Part shown: positions 1-6,909 of the stretch, in pieces
How the letters are laid out: each line of letters starts with the position of its first letter
How positions within the stretch are numbered: the first letter of the stretch is position 1
Assembly: GCA_021204285.1 (NCBI GenBank)
Contig: JAJPZP010000123.1
Coordinates: 1 to 8,259, forward strand
From: Lachnospiraceae bacterium
GTDB lineage: Bacteria > Bacillota > Clostridia > Lachnospirales > Lachnospiraceae
Length of the DNA: 8,259 nucleotides
Reading direction: 5' to 3'
The notes under the pieces: model-generated
Databases searched by the model: none
What the model saw: the letters and a program-made list of their open reading frames with translations, nothing else
What the model was told of the DNA's origin: nothing
Program-made: the position numbers and the translations under genes

Positions 1-35
1 TATGTGTCCTTGCATGCAAGCATGCAGTCCACATA
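1..35. repeat. Imperfect inverted repeat downstream of the DUF1015 gene
   Basis: An inner stem TGCATGC (11-17) pairs with GCATGCA (20-26) around a 2-base centre, and an outer stem TATGTG (1-6) pairs with CACATA (30-35); bases 7-10 and 27-29 between them do not pair well. It lies just past the 3' end of the minus-strand DUF1015 gene. It could be a transcript-end hairpin or a protein site, but the T-tract that would mark an intrinsic terminator would lie outside the window, so its role is open. The 2-base inner loop is too tight for RNA, so the innermost pairs would have to open. The repeat may extend beyond the window edge. Confidence 0.4.
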
Positions 36-62
36 GCCGCCGTCCGGGACTTTTAAAGTACA

Positions 63-1304
63 TTACCGGATCTTTCTTCCTTCCAGGTAATAGCGCTTCT
101 CCTGCGCGTGCCCCATCGAGAATGTCTTTCTGGGCAGCGCGCCGTCTGCGACCACGCCGCGGAAGAGCTGACTCTTCTCCATAGGAGGAAGCAGGAACCC
201 AATTGCCCCGTCCGCCTTTGCGAGATCCGCAAGCGTATCGTCGCCGTGGATGTAGTCGACCTCGCCGGAATTCCGGGTGAGATAATCATCGAGGAATGCC
301 TGCAACACGCCGACCGTCAGCTGACTTTTCGCCGGGTCGAGATAAACCGTGCCGCTCTTCTCTCCCGCGAACCAGGTCACCGGATAACCGCCCTTTGCGC
401 ACCATCCTGTCTCCAGTTCCTTCAGGAGCGCCTCCGGCTCCACACCGGTCACGATCCGGTGGATCGGCTCGAAGACCTGCGCCTCGTCGTGAATGTTTTC
501 CAGCTCCACAAGCGCCCAGCGGACCGGGTGATTCGAGACATCCTCATCCGGATGCGCGGCCTTCAATTCCTCGTAGCAGGCTTTCGCCGTCGCCAGGGAA
601 TGGTTGCCGTCGCCGACCGCAAAGAGCACCGGCGTTCCGTCAAGTCCCTCATATTTTTCCCCGATCGTCTCCGTGTAGGCGGCAAGCCGCGCCTCAAAGT
701 CCGCGAGAACTTTTCCGTCCACCAGCCAGCCGCTGATGTGCCCGCCTCCCTGCATCAGGTTGAAGTCATAGAGCTTCGGCAACGTATCCTTTATCGCGCC
801 AATCGGCTCGATCAACATCTTTTTGTGGTCGTCGCAGAGCATCAGAATATGCGGCAGCTCGATCGACGCGTTCCGCCGCACACGCATACGCGGAGGGATC
901 CGCTCGACCACCGTCTTCTCCGTCGCGCGGATTGCGGAAGTCGAACCCTTGTTGTAATCATAAGCGTCCAGATCCACCTTGCCGATCAGGCCCTTGCGAA
1001 TGGAGCCGTTCAGCAGCGTGCGCTCCACATAGACCATGGAGTGCTCACAGGTCTGGAACACGCCGTCCTCCATATATTTTTCCATGGTGAGGTTGATCTT
1101 TCTGACCTTTTCCTCCTCATCCGGCGCTCCTAAGTCCGCCTCCGGCAGGATCAGGTTGACCGTAGACGGCTTATTCCCCGCGATCCTGCGCACCTCTTCC
1201 CAGTACTCCGGCTGGGATGTAAACTGGTCGCAGGCGATCACGGACCATGCCTCGCAGGACGTCCCCTGCGGAAGCAGAATATCTGCTGCTGAAAATACGC
1301 TCAT
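63..1304 (-). CDS. DUF1015 family protein, last gene of the serC-serA cluster
   Basis: A 413-residue soluble protein with no signal peptide or membrane segment. It matches the DUF1015 family by recognisable segments: GSTSAIRATEKTVVERIPPR at about 120-139, VGDGNHSLATAK at 230-241, and a C-terminal KTFSMGHAQEKRYYLEGRK at about 393-411. In many family members I recall the central motif as DGHHR; here it is GDGNHS, so the second His and the Arg are replaced. The start is firm: an AGGAGG lies 7 bases before the ATG. The gene begins 30 bp after the serA stop with no hairpin between, so it is almost certainly in the same transcript. DUF1015 genes are commonly found beside serA and serC in Clostridia (from memory). 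The biochemical function is not established. The position suggests a part in serine or phosphoserine metabolism, for example a kinase or phosphatase step, but nothing in the sequence proves this. Confidence 0.9.
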   Translation of the reverse strand: MSVFSAADILLPQGTSCEAWSVIACDQFTSQPEYWEEVRRIAGNKPSTVNLILPEADLGAPDEEEKVRKINLTMEKYMEDGVFQTCEHSMVYVERTLLNGSIRKGLIGKVDLDAYDYNKGSTSAIRATEKTVVERIPPRMRVRRNASIELPHILMLCDDHKKMLIEPIGAIKDTLPKLYDFNLMQGGGHISGWLVDGKVLADFEARLAAYTETIGEKYEGLDGTPVLFAVGDGNHSLATAKACYEELKAAHPDEDVSNHPVRWALVELENIHDEAQVFEPIHRIVTGVEPEALLKELETGWCAKGGYPVTWFAGEKSGTVYLDPAKSQLTVGVLQAFLDDYLTRNSGEVDYIHGDDTLADLAKADGAIGFLLPPMEKSQLFRGVVADGALPRKTFSMGHAQEKRYYLEGRKIR

Positions 1305-1334
1305 GAATGTACCTCCTAGTTAAATCTCTGTATT

Positions 1335-2249
1335 TTAATTTCCCGCCGCAAAAGCTTCGATGATGTCCACCAGCTCCGCGCCGATGCGCTTCGAGGCTTC
1401 CTTCGTACCCGCGCCGATATGCGGAGTGCAGCTGACCGACGGATGGGACGCCAGCTCCCAGTTCGGGGTCTTCTCACTCAGCCAGACATCCAGTCCCGCC
1501 GCACGCACCTTACCACTGTTCAGCGCATCCAGAAGCGCCGCCTCATCTACATTCGCACCACGGGAGACATTGACGATCACCACACCATCTTTCATCTTCG
1601 CAATGCTTTCCGCGTCGACCATCGGCTTTCCGTCGCTCGGAGCGCAGAGGACGATCACGTCGGACGACGAAATCATCTCATCCATGGGAACAAAGTGCAT
1701 CGTCTCGCACTCGCAGCCTTCCGGTTTGTGGCGATGTACACTGGAGAGGACGTTCATTCCGAGCGCCTGTGCCTTCTTGCCGACCAGCTGCCCGATCCGG
1801 CCGTAGCCGATGACACCCATCGTCTTGCCGTCGAGTTCAAAGCCTTTGGAATAGGCCTTCTTCTCCCAGCGCTCCTGCCGCATCGTGCTGCCCGCGATCG
1901 AGATCGATCTCGCGCAGGAGAAGAGAAGCGCGATTGCCAGCTCTGCCACCGCGTTCGAGGACGCCCGCGGCGTGTTGCGCACCGTGATGCCGTTCTCCTC
2001 GGCATACTTCACCGCGATATTGTCCACGCCGACACCGGCGCGAATGATCAGCTTCAGGCGGCTGCCCTTCACCGCATCGATCTGCGACTCCTTGATCTTT
2101 GTCGCTGAACGGATCACGACGCCGTCGAATTCCCGCAGGGCCGCGCCCAGCTCCTCCGCCTCATAATATTGTTCCACAACCTCGATGCCGTCTGCCTTAA
2201 GCTTCTCGACAGCACCCGCATCCATACCGTCCGTTACCAGAATACGCAT
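1335..2249 (-). CDS. serA: D-3-phosphoglycerate dehydrogenase, short form without ACT domain
   Basis: Oxidises 3-phosphoglycerate to 3-phosphohydroxypyruvate, the first committed step of serine synthesis, in the cytosol. The 304 residues make one D-2-hydroxyacid dehydrogenase unit. Visible are IIRAGVGVDNI (68-78), the Rossmann motif GVIGYGRIG (145-153), the catalytic Arg in NVSRG (R230), the acidic partner after GLDVW (E259) and the catalytic His in TPHIG (H277). The C-terminal ACT domain that senses serine in the E. coli enzyme is absent, so serine feedback by that route is not expected. The second strand of the Rossmann fold ends in SSVHRHK (169-175) where NAD-using relatives usually carry an Asp; this could mean NADP use. 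The start is set by an AAGGGGG 6 bases before the ATG. It follows serC after 77 bp and precedes the DUF1015 gene by 30 bp. Another 2-hydroxyacid dehydrogenase role is possible, but the serC neighbour argues for serA. Confidence 0.93.
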   Translation of the reverse strand: MRILVTDGMDAGAVEKLKADGIEVVEQYYEAEELGAALREFDGVVIRSATKIKESQIDAVKGSRLKLIIRAGVGVDNIAVKYAEENGITVRNTPRASSNAVAELAIALLFSCARSISIAGSTMRQERWEKKAYSKGFELDGKTMGVIGYGRIGQLVGKKAQALGMNVLSSVHRHKPEGCECETMHFVPMDEMISSSDVIVLCAPSDGKPMVDAESIAKMKDGVVIVNVSRGANVDEAALLDALNSGKVRAAGLDVWLSEKTPNWELASHPSVSCTPHIGAGTKEASKRIGAELVDIIEAFAAGN

Positions 2250-2282
2250 AATTTACCCCCTTGTCAATGTTTTTACAATCCA

Positions 2283-2313
2283 GAGCAGCAGGCGGTCTCA
2301 AGGCCTGCTGCTC
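2283..2313 (-). other. Perfect 11-bp stem hairpin between serC and serA
   Basis: GAGCAGCAGGC (2283-2293) is an exact inverted copy of GCCTGCTGCTC (2303-2313), with a 9-base loop. It lies 13 bp after the serC stop and ahead of the serA ribosome site. No T-tract follows the stem on the minus strand, so it is not a standard intrinsic terminator. It may be a processing, stabilising or partial-termination element that sets the serC to serA ratio. Confidence 0.55.
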
Positions 2314-2326
2314 GATGACTTAAAAT

Positions 2327-3412
2327 CTAGCAGTTCTCCGCCTCAAATTTCTTCAGGCACTCCACCAGAGCCTCAACGCCCTCCTTCGGCATCGCGTTGT
2401 AGCTCGAGGCGCGCAAACCGCCGACCGAACGATGTCCCTTCAGGGTGTCAAAGCCGGCCTCCTTCGGGCAGGCGACCACCTTCGCATCCAGATCTGCGTC
2501 TCCGGTAACGAAAGTGACGTTCATGAGACTGCGATCTCCTTCCACAACGGTTCCCTTGAAGAGCTTTGAGCTGTCAAGGAAATCGTAGAGCACCTTCGCC
2601 TTTTCCTCATTCTTTTTCGCCATCGCCTCAAGGCCGCCAAGAGACTTCAGATATTTGAACACCTTGCCGCAGGCATAGATCGCCCAGCAGTTCGGCGTGT
2701 TGTACATGGATCCATTGTCCGCATGCGTCTTGTACTGCAGATAGATCGGCAGATCGGTGAGATCGTCGCGGATCAGATCCTCGCGGATGATTACAACCAC
2801 CATGCCGGCCGGTCCGACGTTCTTCTGCACGCCCGCATAGATCAGGCCATAGTCGGAGACATTGCAGGGCTTTGAAAGGAACATCGAGGACTGGTCGGAT
2901 ACAAGAATGTGACCCTTCGTGTTCGGCAGCTTCGGATAGGTGGAACCGTGAATCGTCTCATTCTCACAGATGTAAACATAATCCGCATCATCCGGGATAT
3001 CAAGATCTGAGCAGTCCGGGATATAGGAATAATTCTTATCTTTGCTCGAAGCGGCGACAACCACCTCGCCGACTTTCTTCGCCTCGGCAATTGCCTTCTT
3101 CGACCAGGCACCGGTCTCGATGTAAACGGCCTTGCCGTTCTTCATCAGATTCATCGGAACCATTGAAAACTGCAGCGTCGCGCCGCCCTGGATGAAGAGC
3201 ACCTTATAGTTGTCCGGAATGCCCATCAGATCTCTTAAGTCCTGCTCGGCCTCATCGAAGATCTGCTGATAAACTTTCGAACGGTGCGACATCTCCATCA
3301 CGCACATGCCCGACCCCCGATAGTTCATCATCTCATCGCGGATCTCCTCCAGCACCGGCTCCGGCATCATCGCCGGACCTGCAGAAAAATTATACGTACG
3401 ACCATACTTCAT
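2327..3412 (-). CDS. serC: Phosphoserine aminotransferase
   Basis: A PLP enzyme (fold type I, class V) that moves the amino group of glutamate onto 3-phosphohydroxypyruvate to give O-phosphoserine, the second step of serine synthesis. At 361 residues it is the usual SerC length. It opens with YNFSAGPAMMPEPVLEE (7-23), has GGATLQFSMVP (77-86) in the cofactor-phosphate region, SDQSS (172-176) holding the Asp that contacts the pyridinium ring, AGVQKNVGPAG (193-203) with the Schiff-base Lys at K197, and the family end motif GHRSVGGLRASSYNAMP (326-342). The start is set by an AGGAGG 9 bases before the ATG. It comes after the PLP lyase-like gene (112 bp gap with a strong hairpin) and before serA. 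A TAAAAT about 25 bp upstream of the ATG could be a -10 box, but no convincing -35 accompanies it, so serC may depend partly on read-through. Confidence 0.96.
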   Translation of the reverse strand: MKYGRTYNFSAGPAMMPEPVLEEIRDEMMNYRGSGMCVMEMSHRSKVYQQIFDEAEQDLRDLMGIPDNYKVLFIQGGATLQFSMVPMNLMKNGKAVYIETGAWSKKAIAEAKKVGEVVVAASSKDKNYSYIPDCSDLDIPDDADYVYICENETIHGSTYPKLPNTKGHILVSDQSSMFLSKPCNVSDYGLIYAGVQKNVGPAGMVVVIIREDLIRDDLTDLPIYLQYKTHADNGSMYNTPNCWAIYACGKVFKYLKSLGGLEAMAKKNEEKAKVLYDFLDSSKLFKGTVVEGDRSLMNVTFVTGDADLDAKVVACPKEAGFDTLKGHRSVGGLRASSYNAMPKEGVEALVECLKKFEAENC

Positions 3413-3454
3413 AAGAAACTACCTCCTGTAAATTAATTTTAATACCGCTATCTG

Positions 3455-3500
3455 AAAAACCGTTCTGCCATGCCGGACAGGGACTCCCTGCCGGCACGGC
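3455..3500 (-). terminator. Strong GC-rich hairpin after the PLP enzyme gene, probable terminator
   Basis: Two arms, 3467-3482 and 3486-3500, pair over 15 positions (one G-T wobble, one bulged base at 3477) around a 3-base loop. On the minus strand the stem is followed, about 7 bases later, by five T (complement of 3455-3459). The gap before the T-tract is longer than in a model terminator, so termination may be partial, leaving read-through into serC. An alternative pairing of the flanking CGAAAGCC and GGTTTTTC segments is possible. Confidence 0.55.
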
Positions 3501-3524
3501 TTTCGAACCGTTCCTTCATTCCTC

Positions 3525-4994
3525 CTACTTCAACAGTCCTGTGCGCTCGTTGAATTCACAGATCAGCTCATCCAGATCCTTCGCCTGCGCATGAACCGCA
3601 TCCCAGGTGCCCTCGGTGTCGTACCAGAGCGCGTTCAGCTCCTCGCTCGTCTTGCCCTGCTGCTCAACCCAGGTGTAATATTTGAGATTGTGCACGCGCT
3701 TGCGGTCGGCGTAGGTCATCTCCATCAGATTATCAGTCTTCAGGTTCAGAATATGGAGATTGTGATCCAGGCGCGCCTCATTCACATCGTAGGCGCCATA
3801 CATCTCGTTCAGCTCATTGATACGGCTCTGGTACATGACCGCGGAGTCGGTCAGAACAGTCACGACAACATCCTTCTCGGTAAACTCGTAGTACTTCGCC
3901 ATCTTGATGCAGCAGAGCATATTCGCGATGCCGGAAATGCCGAGCCAGGTCAGCTTCTCGATCAGTTCGTCGTCAAAGCCGAGCGCCTCCTTCATGTACT
4001 TCTGCCCCTCCGACGTGTTGAAGAGGCGAAGCAGTCTCTGCGAATCTTCGTCGTCGATCGCGATCGCCATGTCAGAGTTCTTAACATTGTGAATCCACGG
4101 AATGTGCTTGTCGCCGATGCCCTCGATGCGGTGGCCGCCAAATCCATTGCACAGAATGGTCGGGCACTGCAGCGCCTCGCCGACGCCGAGCTTCATCTGC
4201 GGATGCAGCTCTTTCAGGCGGTCGCCTGCGGACATCGTCCCGGCGGAACCGGAGGTGAAGCAGGCGCCCGCGAGCCTTTCGCCCGGCTTCTTAATTGCAT
4301 TGTAAACGTCCTCCAGCGCGTTGCCGGTCACATTATAGTGCCAGAGCGGATTGCCCATCTCCTCGAACTGGTTGAAAATCATGTACTGCGGATCCTGCTT
4401 GAGCTCATTCGTCTTGTCGAAGATCTCCTTCACGTTCGACTCGCAGCCCGGCGTCGCGATAACCTCCGCGCCGATCTCATGCAGCCAGTCAAAACGCTCC
4501 TGGCTCATTTCCGCCGGAAGAATCGCCACGCCCTGCGCGCCCATCAGGCGGGAGTTGAAGGCGCCGCCGCGGCAGTAGTTGCCGGTGGACGGCCATACAG
4601 CCTTGTGCTTCTGCACGTCGAACTGTCCGGTCACAAGGCGCGGAGCCAGGCAGCCAAAGGAAGCGCCGACCTTATGGCAGCCGGTCGGAAACCATTTGCC
4701 GACCATCGCGATGATGCGGCAGGGCACGCCGGTCAGCTCACTCGGCAGCTCTACATAGTTCGGAACCTCCTGGAAAAGCCCGCCGGACTCCTTCGGCTCA
4801 TTCTTCCAGGTGATGCGGAACAGGTTCAACGGGTGCACATCCCAGAGTCCTACATCTTTCAGCTTATCCTTTATCTTTCCGGGGATCTCCTCCGGATGCT
4901 GCATCTCGTGGATCGTCGGGATGATAATGCCGTTCTCCTTCGCGTTCTGAATATTCCGCTCAAGAGCGGCCTCGTTTTTTGTCAGATCAATCAT
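3525..4994 (-). CDS. PLP-dependent enzyme of the cysteine synthase fold (fold type II), probably acting on cysteine, serine or phosphoserine
   Basis: 489 residues, soluble. The fold-type-II core is clear: the Schiff-base Lys in TGCHKVGASF (K108), the Asn loop PSTGNYCRGGAFNSR (135-149, compare TSGNTG in CysK), the phosphate-binding loop TSGSAGTMSAGDRLKE (247-262), and IEGIGDKHIPWI (290-301), which resembles the IQGIGAGFIP stretch of cysteine synthases. It is about 170 residues longer than CysK, with an extra N-terminal region of about 90 residues and a C-terminal tail after about 400. The class is usually annotated only as a PLP-dependent beta-subunit-like protein. Candidate reactions are cysteine desulfhydration (I recall a sigma-54-type regulator, CdsR, controlling the cysteine desulfidase gene cdsB in Clostridioides difficile, a similar pairing) or beta-replacement on serine or O-phosphoserine, given serC next door. 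An AGGAGG lies 10 bases before the ATG. It has its own sigma-A promoter and three upstream palindromes. Substrate is not decided by sequence. Confidence 0.85.
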   Translation of the reverse strand: MIDLTKNEAALERNIQNAKENGIIIPTIHEMQHPEEIPGKIKDKLKDVGLWDVHPLNLFRITWKNEPKESGGLFQEVPNYVELPSELTGVPCRIIAMVGKWFPTGCHKVGASFGCLAPRLVTGQFDVQKHKAVWPSTGNYCRGGAFNSRLMGAQGVAILPAEMSQERFDWLHEIGAEVIATPGCESNVKEIFDKTNELKQDPQYMIFNQFEEMGNPLWHYNVTGNALEDVYNAIKKPGERLAGACFTSGSAGTMSAGDRLKELHPQMKLGVGEALQCPTILCNGFGGHRIEGIGDKHIPWIHNVKNSDMAIAIDDEDSQRLLRLFNTSEGQKYMKEALGFDDELIEKLTWLGISGIANMLCCIKMAKYYEFTEKDVVVTVLTDSAVMYQSRINELNEMYGAYDVNEARLDHNLHILNLKTDNLMEMTYADRKRVHNLKYYTWVEQQGKTSEELNALWYDTEGTWDAVHAQAKDLDELICEFNERTGLLK

Positions 4995-5031
4995 AGATAA
5001 ATAACCTCCTGCTGTTTTATCTTATGCTTAA

Positions 5032-5060
5032 ATTTTATAAGAAAAGAATTTTTGCGTCAA
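5032..5060 (-). promoter_or_regulatory. Sigma-A type promoter of the PLP enzyme gene
   Basis: On the minus strand, TTGACG (5055-5060) is a 5/6 match to the -35 consensus, followed by a 17-bp spacer and TAAAAT (5032-5037), a 5/6 match to the -10. The predicted start of transcription is near 5025, giving a leader of about 30 bases with the AGGAGG site. No sigma-54 type -24/-12 pair (GG-N10-GC) was seen upstream of this gene, which matters because the adjacent regulator has a sigma-54-activator layout. Confidence 0.72.
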
Positions 5061-5074
5061 CAATGCAGTAAATG

Positions 5075-5124
5075 AAAAAGAAGCTGTCAAAATTCGATCA
5101 AAATGATAGATTTTCGGCAGCTTC
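5075..5124 (-). terminator. Rho-independent terminator of the regulator gene
   Basis: The arms GAAGCTG (5080-5086) and CAGCTTC (5118-5124) pair, and the stem continues with AAAAT/ATTTT (5089-5093 with 5110-5114), interrupted by one mismatch and one bulge. On the minus strand the stem runs straight into five T (complement of 5075-5079). It lies 38 bp past the regulator stop and upstream of the PLP enzyme promoter, so it insulates the two transcription units. Its loop is the palindrome at 5095-5109. Confidence 0.75.
5095..5109. promoter_or_regulatory. Palindromic operator-like site 1 (CGATCA-AAA-TGATAG)
   Basis: One mismatch from the consensus CTATCA-N3-TGATAG. Its centre (5102) is 42 bp upstream of the -35 box of the PLP enzyme promoter, about position -77, a usual place for an activator. 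It also fills the loop of the regulator's terminator hairpin. Confidence 0.6.
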
Positions 5125-5137
5125 TCTGTGTTTTAAA

Positions 5138-5152
5138 CTATCAAAATGATAT
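5138..5152. promoter_or_regulatory. Palindromic operator-like site 2 (CTATCA-AAA-TGATAT)
   Basis: One mismatch (last base) from CTATCA-N3-TGATAG. Its centre, 5145, is 43 bp from site 1 and 20 bp from site 3, near four and two helical turns, so the three sites would lie on about the same face of the DNA. Confidence 0.6.
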
Positions 5153-5157
5153 CGTCG

Positions 5158-5172
5158 CTATCTATTTGATAG
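5158..5172. promoter_or_regulatory. Palindromic operator-like site 3 (CTATCT-ATT-TGATAG), overlapping the regulator stop codon
   Basis: One mismatch from CTATCA-N3-TGATAG. It overlaps the last codons and the TAG stop (5162-5164) of the regulator gene, so part of it is coding. That the palindrome is kept across a stop codon suggests it is useful as DNA, though with AT-rich sequence chance cannot be excluded for this copy alone. Confidence 0.5.
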
Positions 5173-6865
5173 TTTTATTCGTTCCAAATTTTTTTAATTT
5201 ACGGTAAAATGTCGCAATCCCGATTCCCATCATCCGGGCCAGTTCTTCATTCGGCACTCCCGATGTCTGCTGATACTGCAGGGCACGGCGAAAGGTCTCC
5301 TCCTCCAGCTTCGGAAGGTTCAGGCTGGTATTCGTCCAGCCCACAGACTCCGGGCGTATTCTCTGCGGCAGAAGATCGGCACTGACTTTTCCCTCCTCCC
5401 GCTGCATGTTCACGACATACTCCATCGCGCTCTTCAGCTCCCGGATATTGCCGGGCCAGTCGTAGCCTTCCACGGACTCCCAGAAAGCGGGATCAATATC
5501 GGTAATCTTCTTTCCCAATGTTCTCGCACAGTTGCTTAAGAATTCCAGGGCAAGCGGGCGCAGATCCTCCTTGCGCTCTCTGAGCGGCGGGATCTCGATC
5601 GGCAGCACATCCAGCAGATACAGAAGGCCGCGCTGAAAACGTCCCTTTGCGCAGAGCTCCACAAGATCAGCGCTCGTCGAGGCGATGACACGAAAACTTA
5701 CTTTCCGGCTCTTCTGGGATCCAATGCGCCGCATCTCATGACGTTCGAGCAGCGGCAGCGCATCCACATCGTCGAGGAACAGCGTGCCGCCTGCGGCCGC
5801 CTCCAGACGTCCCGGCCTGCCGCGGCTGCCAGCTCCCCCGGTTCCCGCCACTCCGAAAAGATATTCCTCCGTCTGCTGCGCCGGCAGCATCCCGCAGTCA
5901 ATCCGCACAAAGGGTTTATCCGCATATACGCTCTGTTCATGGATCGCCTGGGCATAGAGCTCCTTGCGCAGGCCATCCTCCGCATAGAGAAGCACATTGG
6001 ACGGTGAGAGCGCAGAGCTGCGAATCCGTTCACGCACCTCCATGATCTGCTGTGAAACTCCTTTAATCTGCGAGAAGGCGGTTGGCTGCCGTTCCCTGCG
6101 CCTGAGAGCCGCATCATCTGTGAAGATCAGCACACGGTCAAAATGCTCGACACTGACCTGATAGAGGCTGCCCGCAACACAGCAGCTGCCGCTCCCGCAG
6201 CTCAGACGATAGACATCCATCTGGCCGAGCTTTTCGCCGGTCGCTTCGACAGCAATCGGCTGTTCGCCGAGCTGGTAGAGCCGCTCTTCAATCAGAGTCC
6301 GCCCGGTGCGGTTGATCTTTTGTATATTTCCCTCACCATCCAGCATCAGAATGCCGAGCGCAGTGCGGTTCAGCGCGAAATCCATCATGGAGAGCAGCTC
6401 GCGGTTGCGGTCGGCCTCCGTCTGCTGCATCGCCTCGAAAGCGATCAGATTTGCGATCTGCTCGATAAAAGCAAAATAGGTGCCGCTTTCTCCCCGGATT
6501 CGCTCCCACTGCTTCTGATCGTCGCTGACAAAACCGATCACGCCGAGTACCTTCCCGTTCGCGACGATCGGCGCCAGCATCTGCGCGACATCCCGGCAGG
6601 TGTCCCGCTCTTCACAGCGGCGGCAGGCCGGATGGCCCTTCGGACGCGTCATCATCTGCGGTTTTCCGCTGTCGATCGCCGTCTGCAGAATATATCCGCT
6701 GAGTTCCAGGCTGGCTCCCACATTGAGGTTGCTGTTCTCCCCCTTGCTCACGATGCGGATCATCTGATCGTCTACAACCGTTACCGGCATGCGCACAAGC
6801 TGAGAGATCACCTCGGCATAGCGTTCCAGTGACGGCAACATTTTATAGAGAATATTCTGCTCCAT
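5162..6865 (-). CDS. Enhancer-binding-protein-like regulator with degenerate AAA+ domain
   Basis: 567 residues in the order GAF-like sensor (about 5-145), PAS-like segment (about 155-250), AAA+ region (about 262-485) and Fis-type helix-turn-helix (about 520-560, ending ELARMMGIGIATFYRKLKKF). This is the layout of sigma-54 activators, but key AAA+ parts are changed: Walker A reads AEDGLRKE (295-302) in place of GESGTGKE; the GAFTGA sigma-54 contact loop is replaced by GVAGTGGAG (338-346); Walker B is LFLDDVD; the arginine-finger segment FREDLYYRL is FQRGLLYLL (410-418). The sensor-II end, WPGNIRELKSAMEYV (470-484), is intact. ATP-driven sigma-54 remodelling is therefore unlikely; TyrR, which also lacks GAFTGA and acts on sigma-70 promoters, is a precedent. 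A C-x2-C-x5-C cluster (C81, C84, C90) sits in the sensor. GGAGG lies 6 bases before the ATG. The ligand is unknown; cysteine or a related thiol is a guess from the neighbours. Confidence 0.88.
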   Translation of the reverse strand: MEQNILYKMLPSLERYAEVISQLVRMPVTVVDDQMIRIVSKGENSNLNVGASLELSGYILQTAIDSGKPQMMTRPKGHPACRRCEERDTCRDVAQMLAPIVANGKVLGVIGFVSDDQKQWERIRGESGTYFAFIEQIANLIAFEAMQQTEADRNRELLSMMDFALNRTALGILMLDGEGNIQKINRTGRTLIEERLYQLGEQPIAVEATGEKLGQMDVYRLSCGSGSCCVAGSLYQVSVEHFDRVLIFTDDAALRRRERQPTAFSQIKGVSQQIMEVRERIRSSALSPSNVLLYAEDGLRKELYAQAIHEQSVYADKPFVRIDCGMLPAQQTEEYLFGVAGTGGAGSRGRPGRLEAAAGGTLFLDDVDALPLLERHEMRRIGSQKSRKVSFRVIASTSADLVELCAKGRFQRGLLYLLDVLPIEIPPLRERKEDLRPLALEFLSNCARTLGKKITDIDPAFWESVEGYDWPGNIRELKSAMEYVVNMQREEGKVSADLLPQRIRPESVGWTNTSLNLPKLEEETFRRALQYQQTSGVPNEELARMMGIGIATFYRKLKKFGTNKTIK

Positions 6866-6909
6866 AACAGGCCTCCACTCCGTTTTCTTCCGGAAAATAA
6901 GCTGCTTTT

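Noticed and set aside
108..1133. 341-codon open frame on the plus strand opposite the DUF1015 gene
   Set aside because: Antisense shadow of a recognisable family protein; no family resemblance and no good ribosome site.
2239..2267. TTGACA-N17-TATTCT on the minus strand at the start of serA
   Set aside because: The -10 box would lie inside the serA coding region, so transcripts would start after the ATG and could not make full-length SerA; probably chance.
3591..5000. Long open frame on the plus strand opposite the PLP enzyme gene
   Set aside because: It lies antisense to a gene with clear catalytic motifs, has no ribosome site of its own, and its product is rich in Arg, Leu and His in the manner of a shadow frame in GC-rich DNA.
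5162..6865. Regulator gene as a pseudogene
   Set aside because: Despite the decayed AAA+ motifs the frame is open over 567 codons, with a ribosome site, promoter, terminator and intact helix-turn-helix, which fits a repurposed protein better than a dead gene.
6888..6895. TTCCGGAA palindrome in the leader of the regulator gene
   Set aside because: Only 8 bp, single copy among the intergenic regions examined, with no matching partner near another promoter; too weak to call a site.
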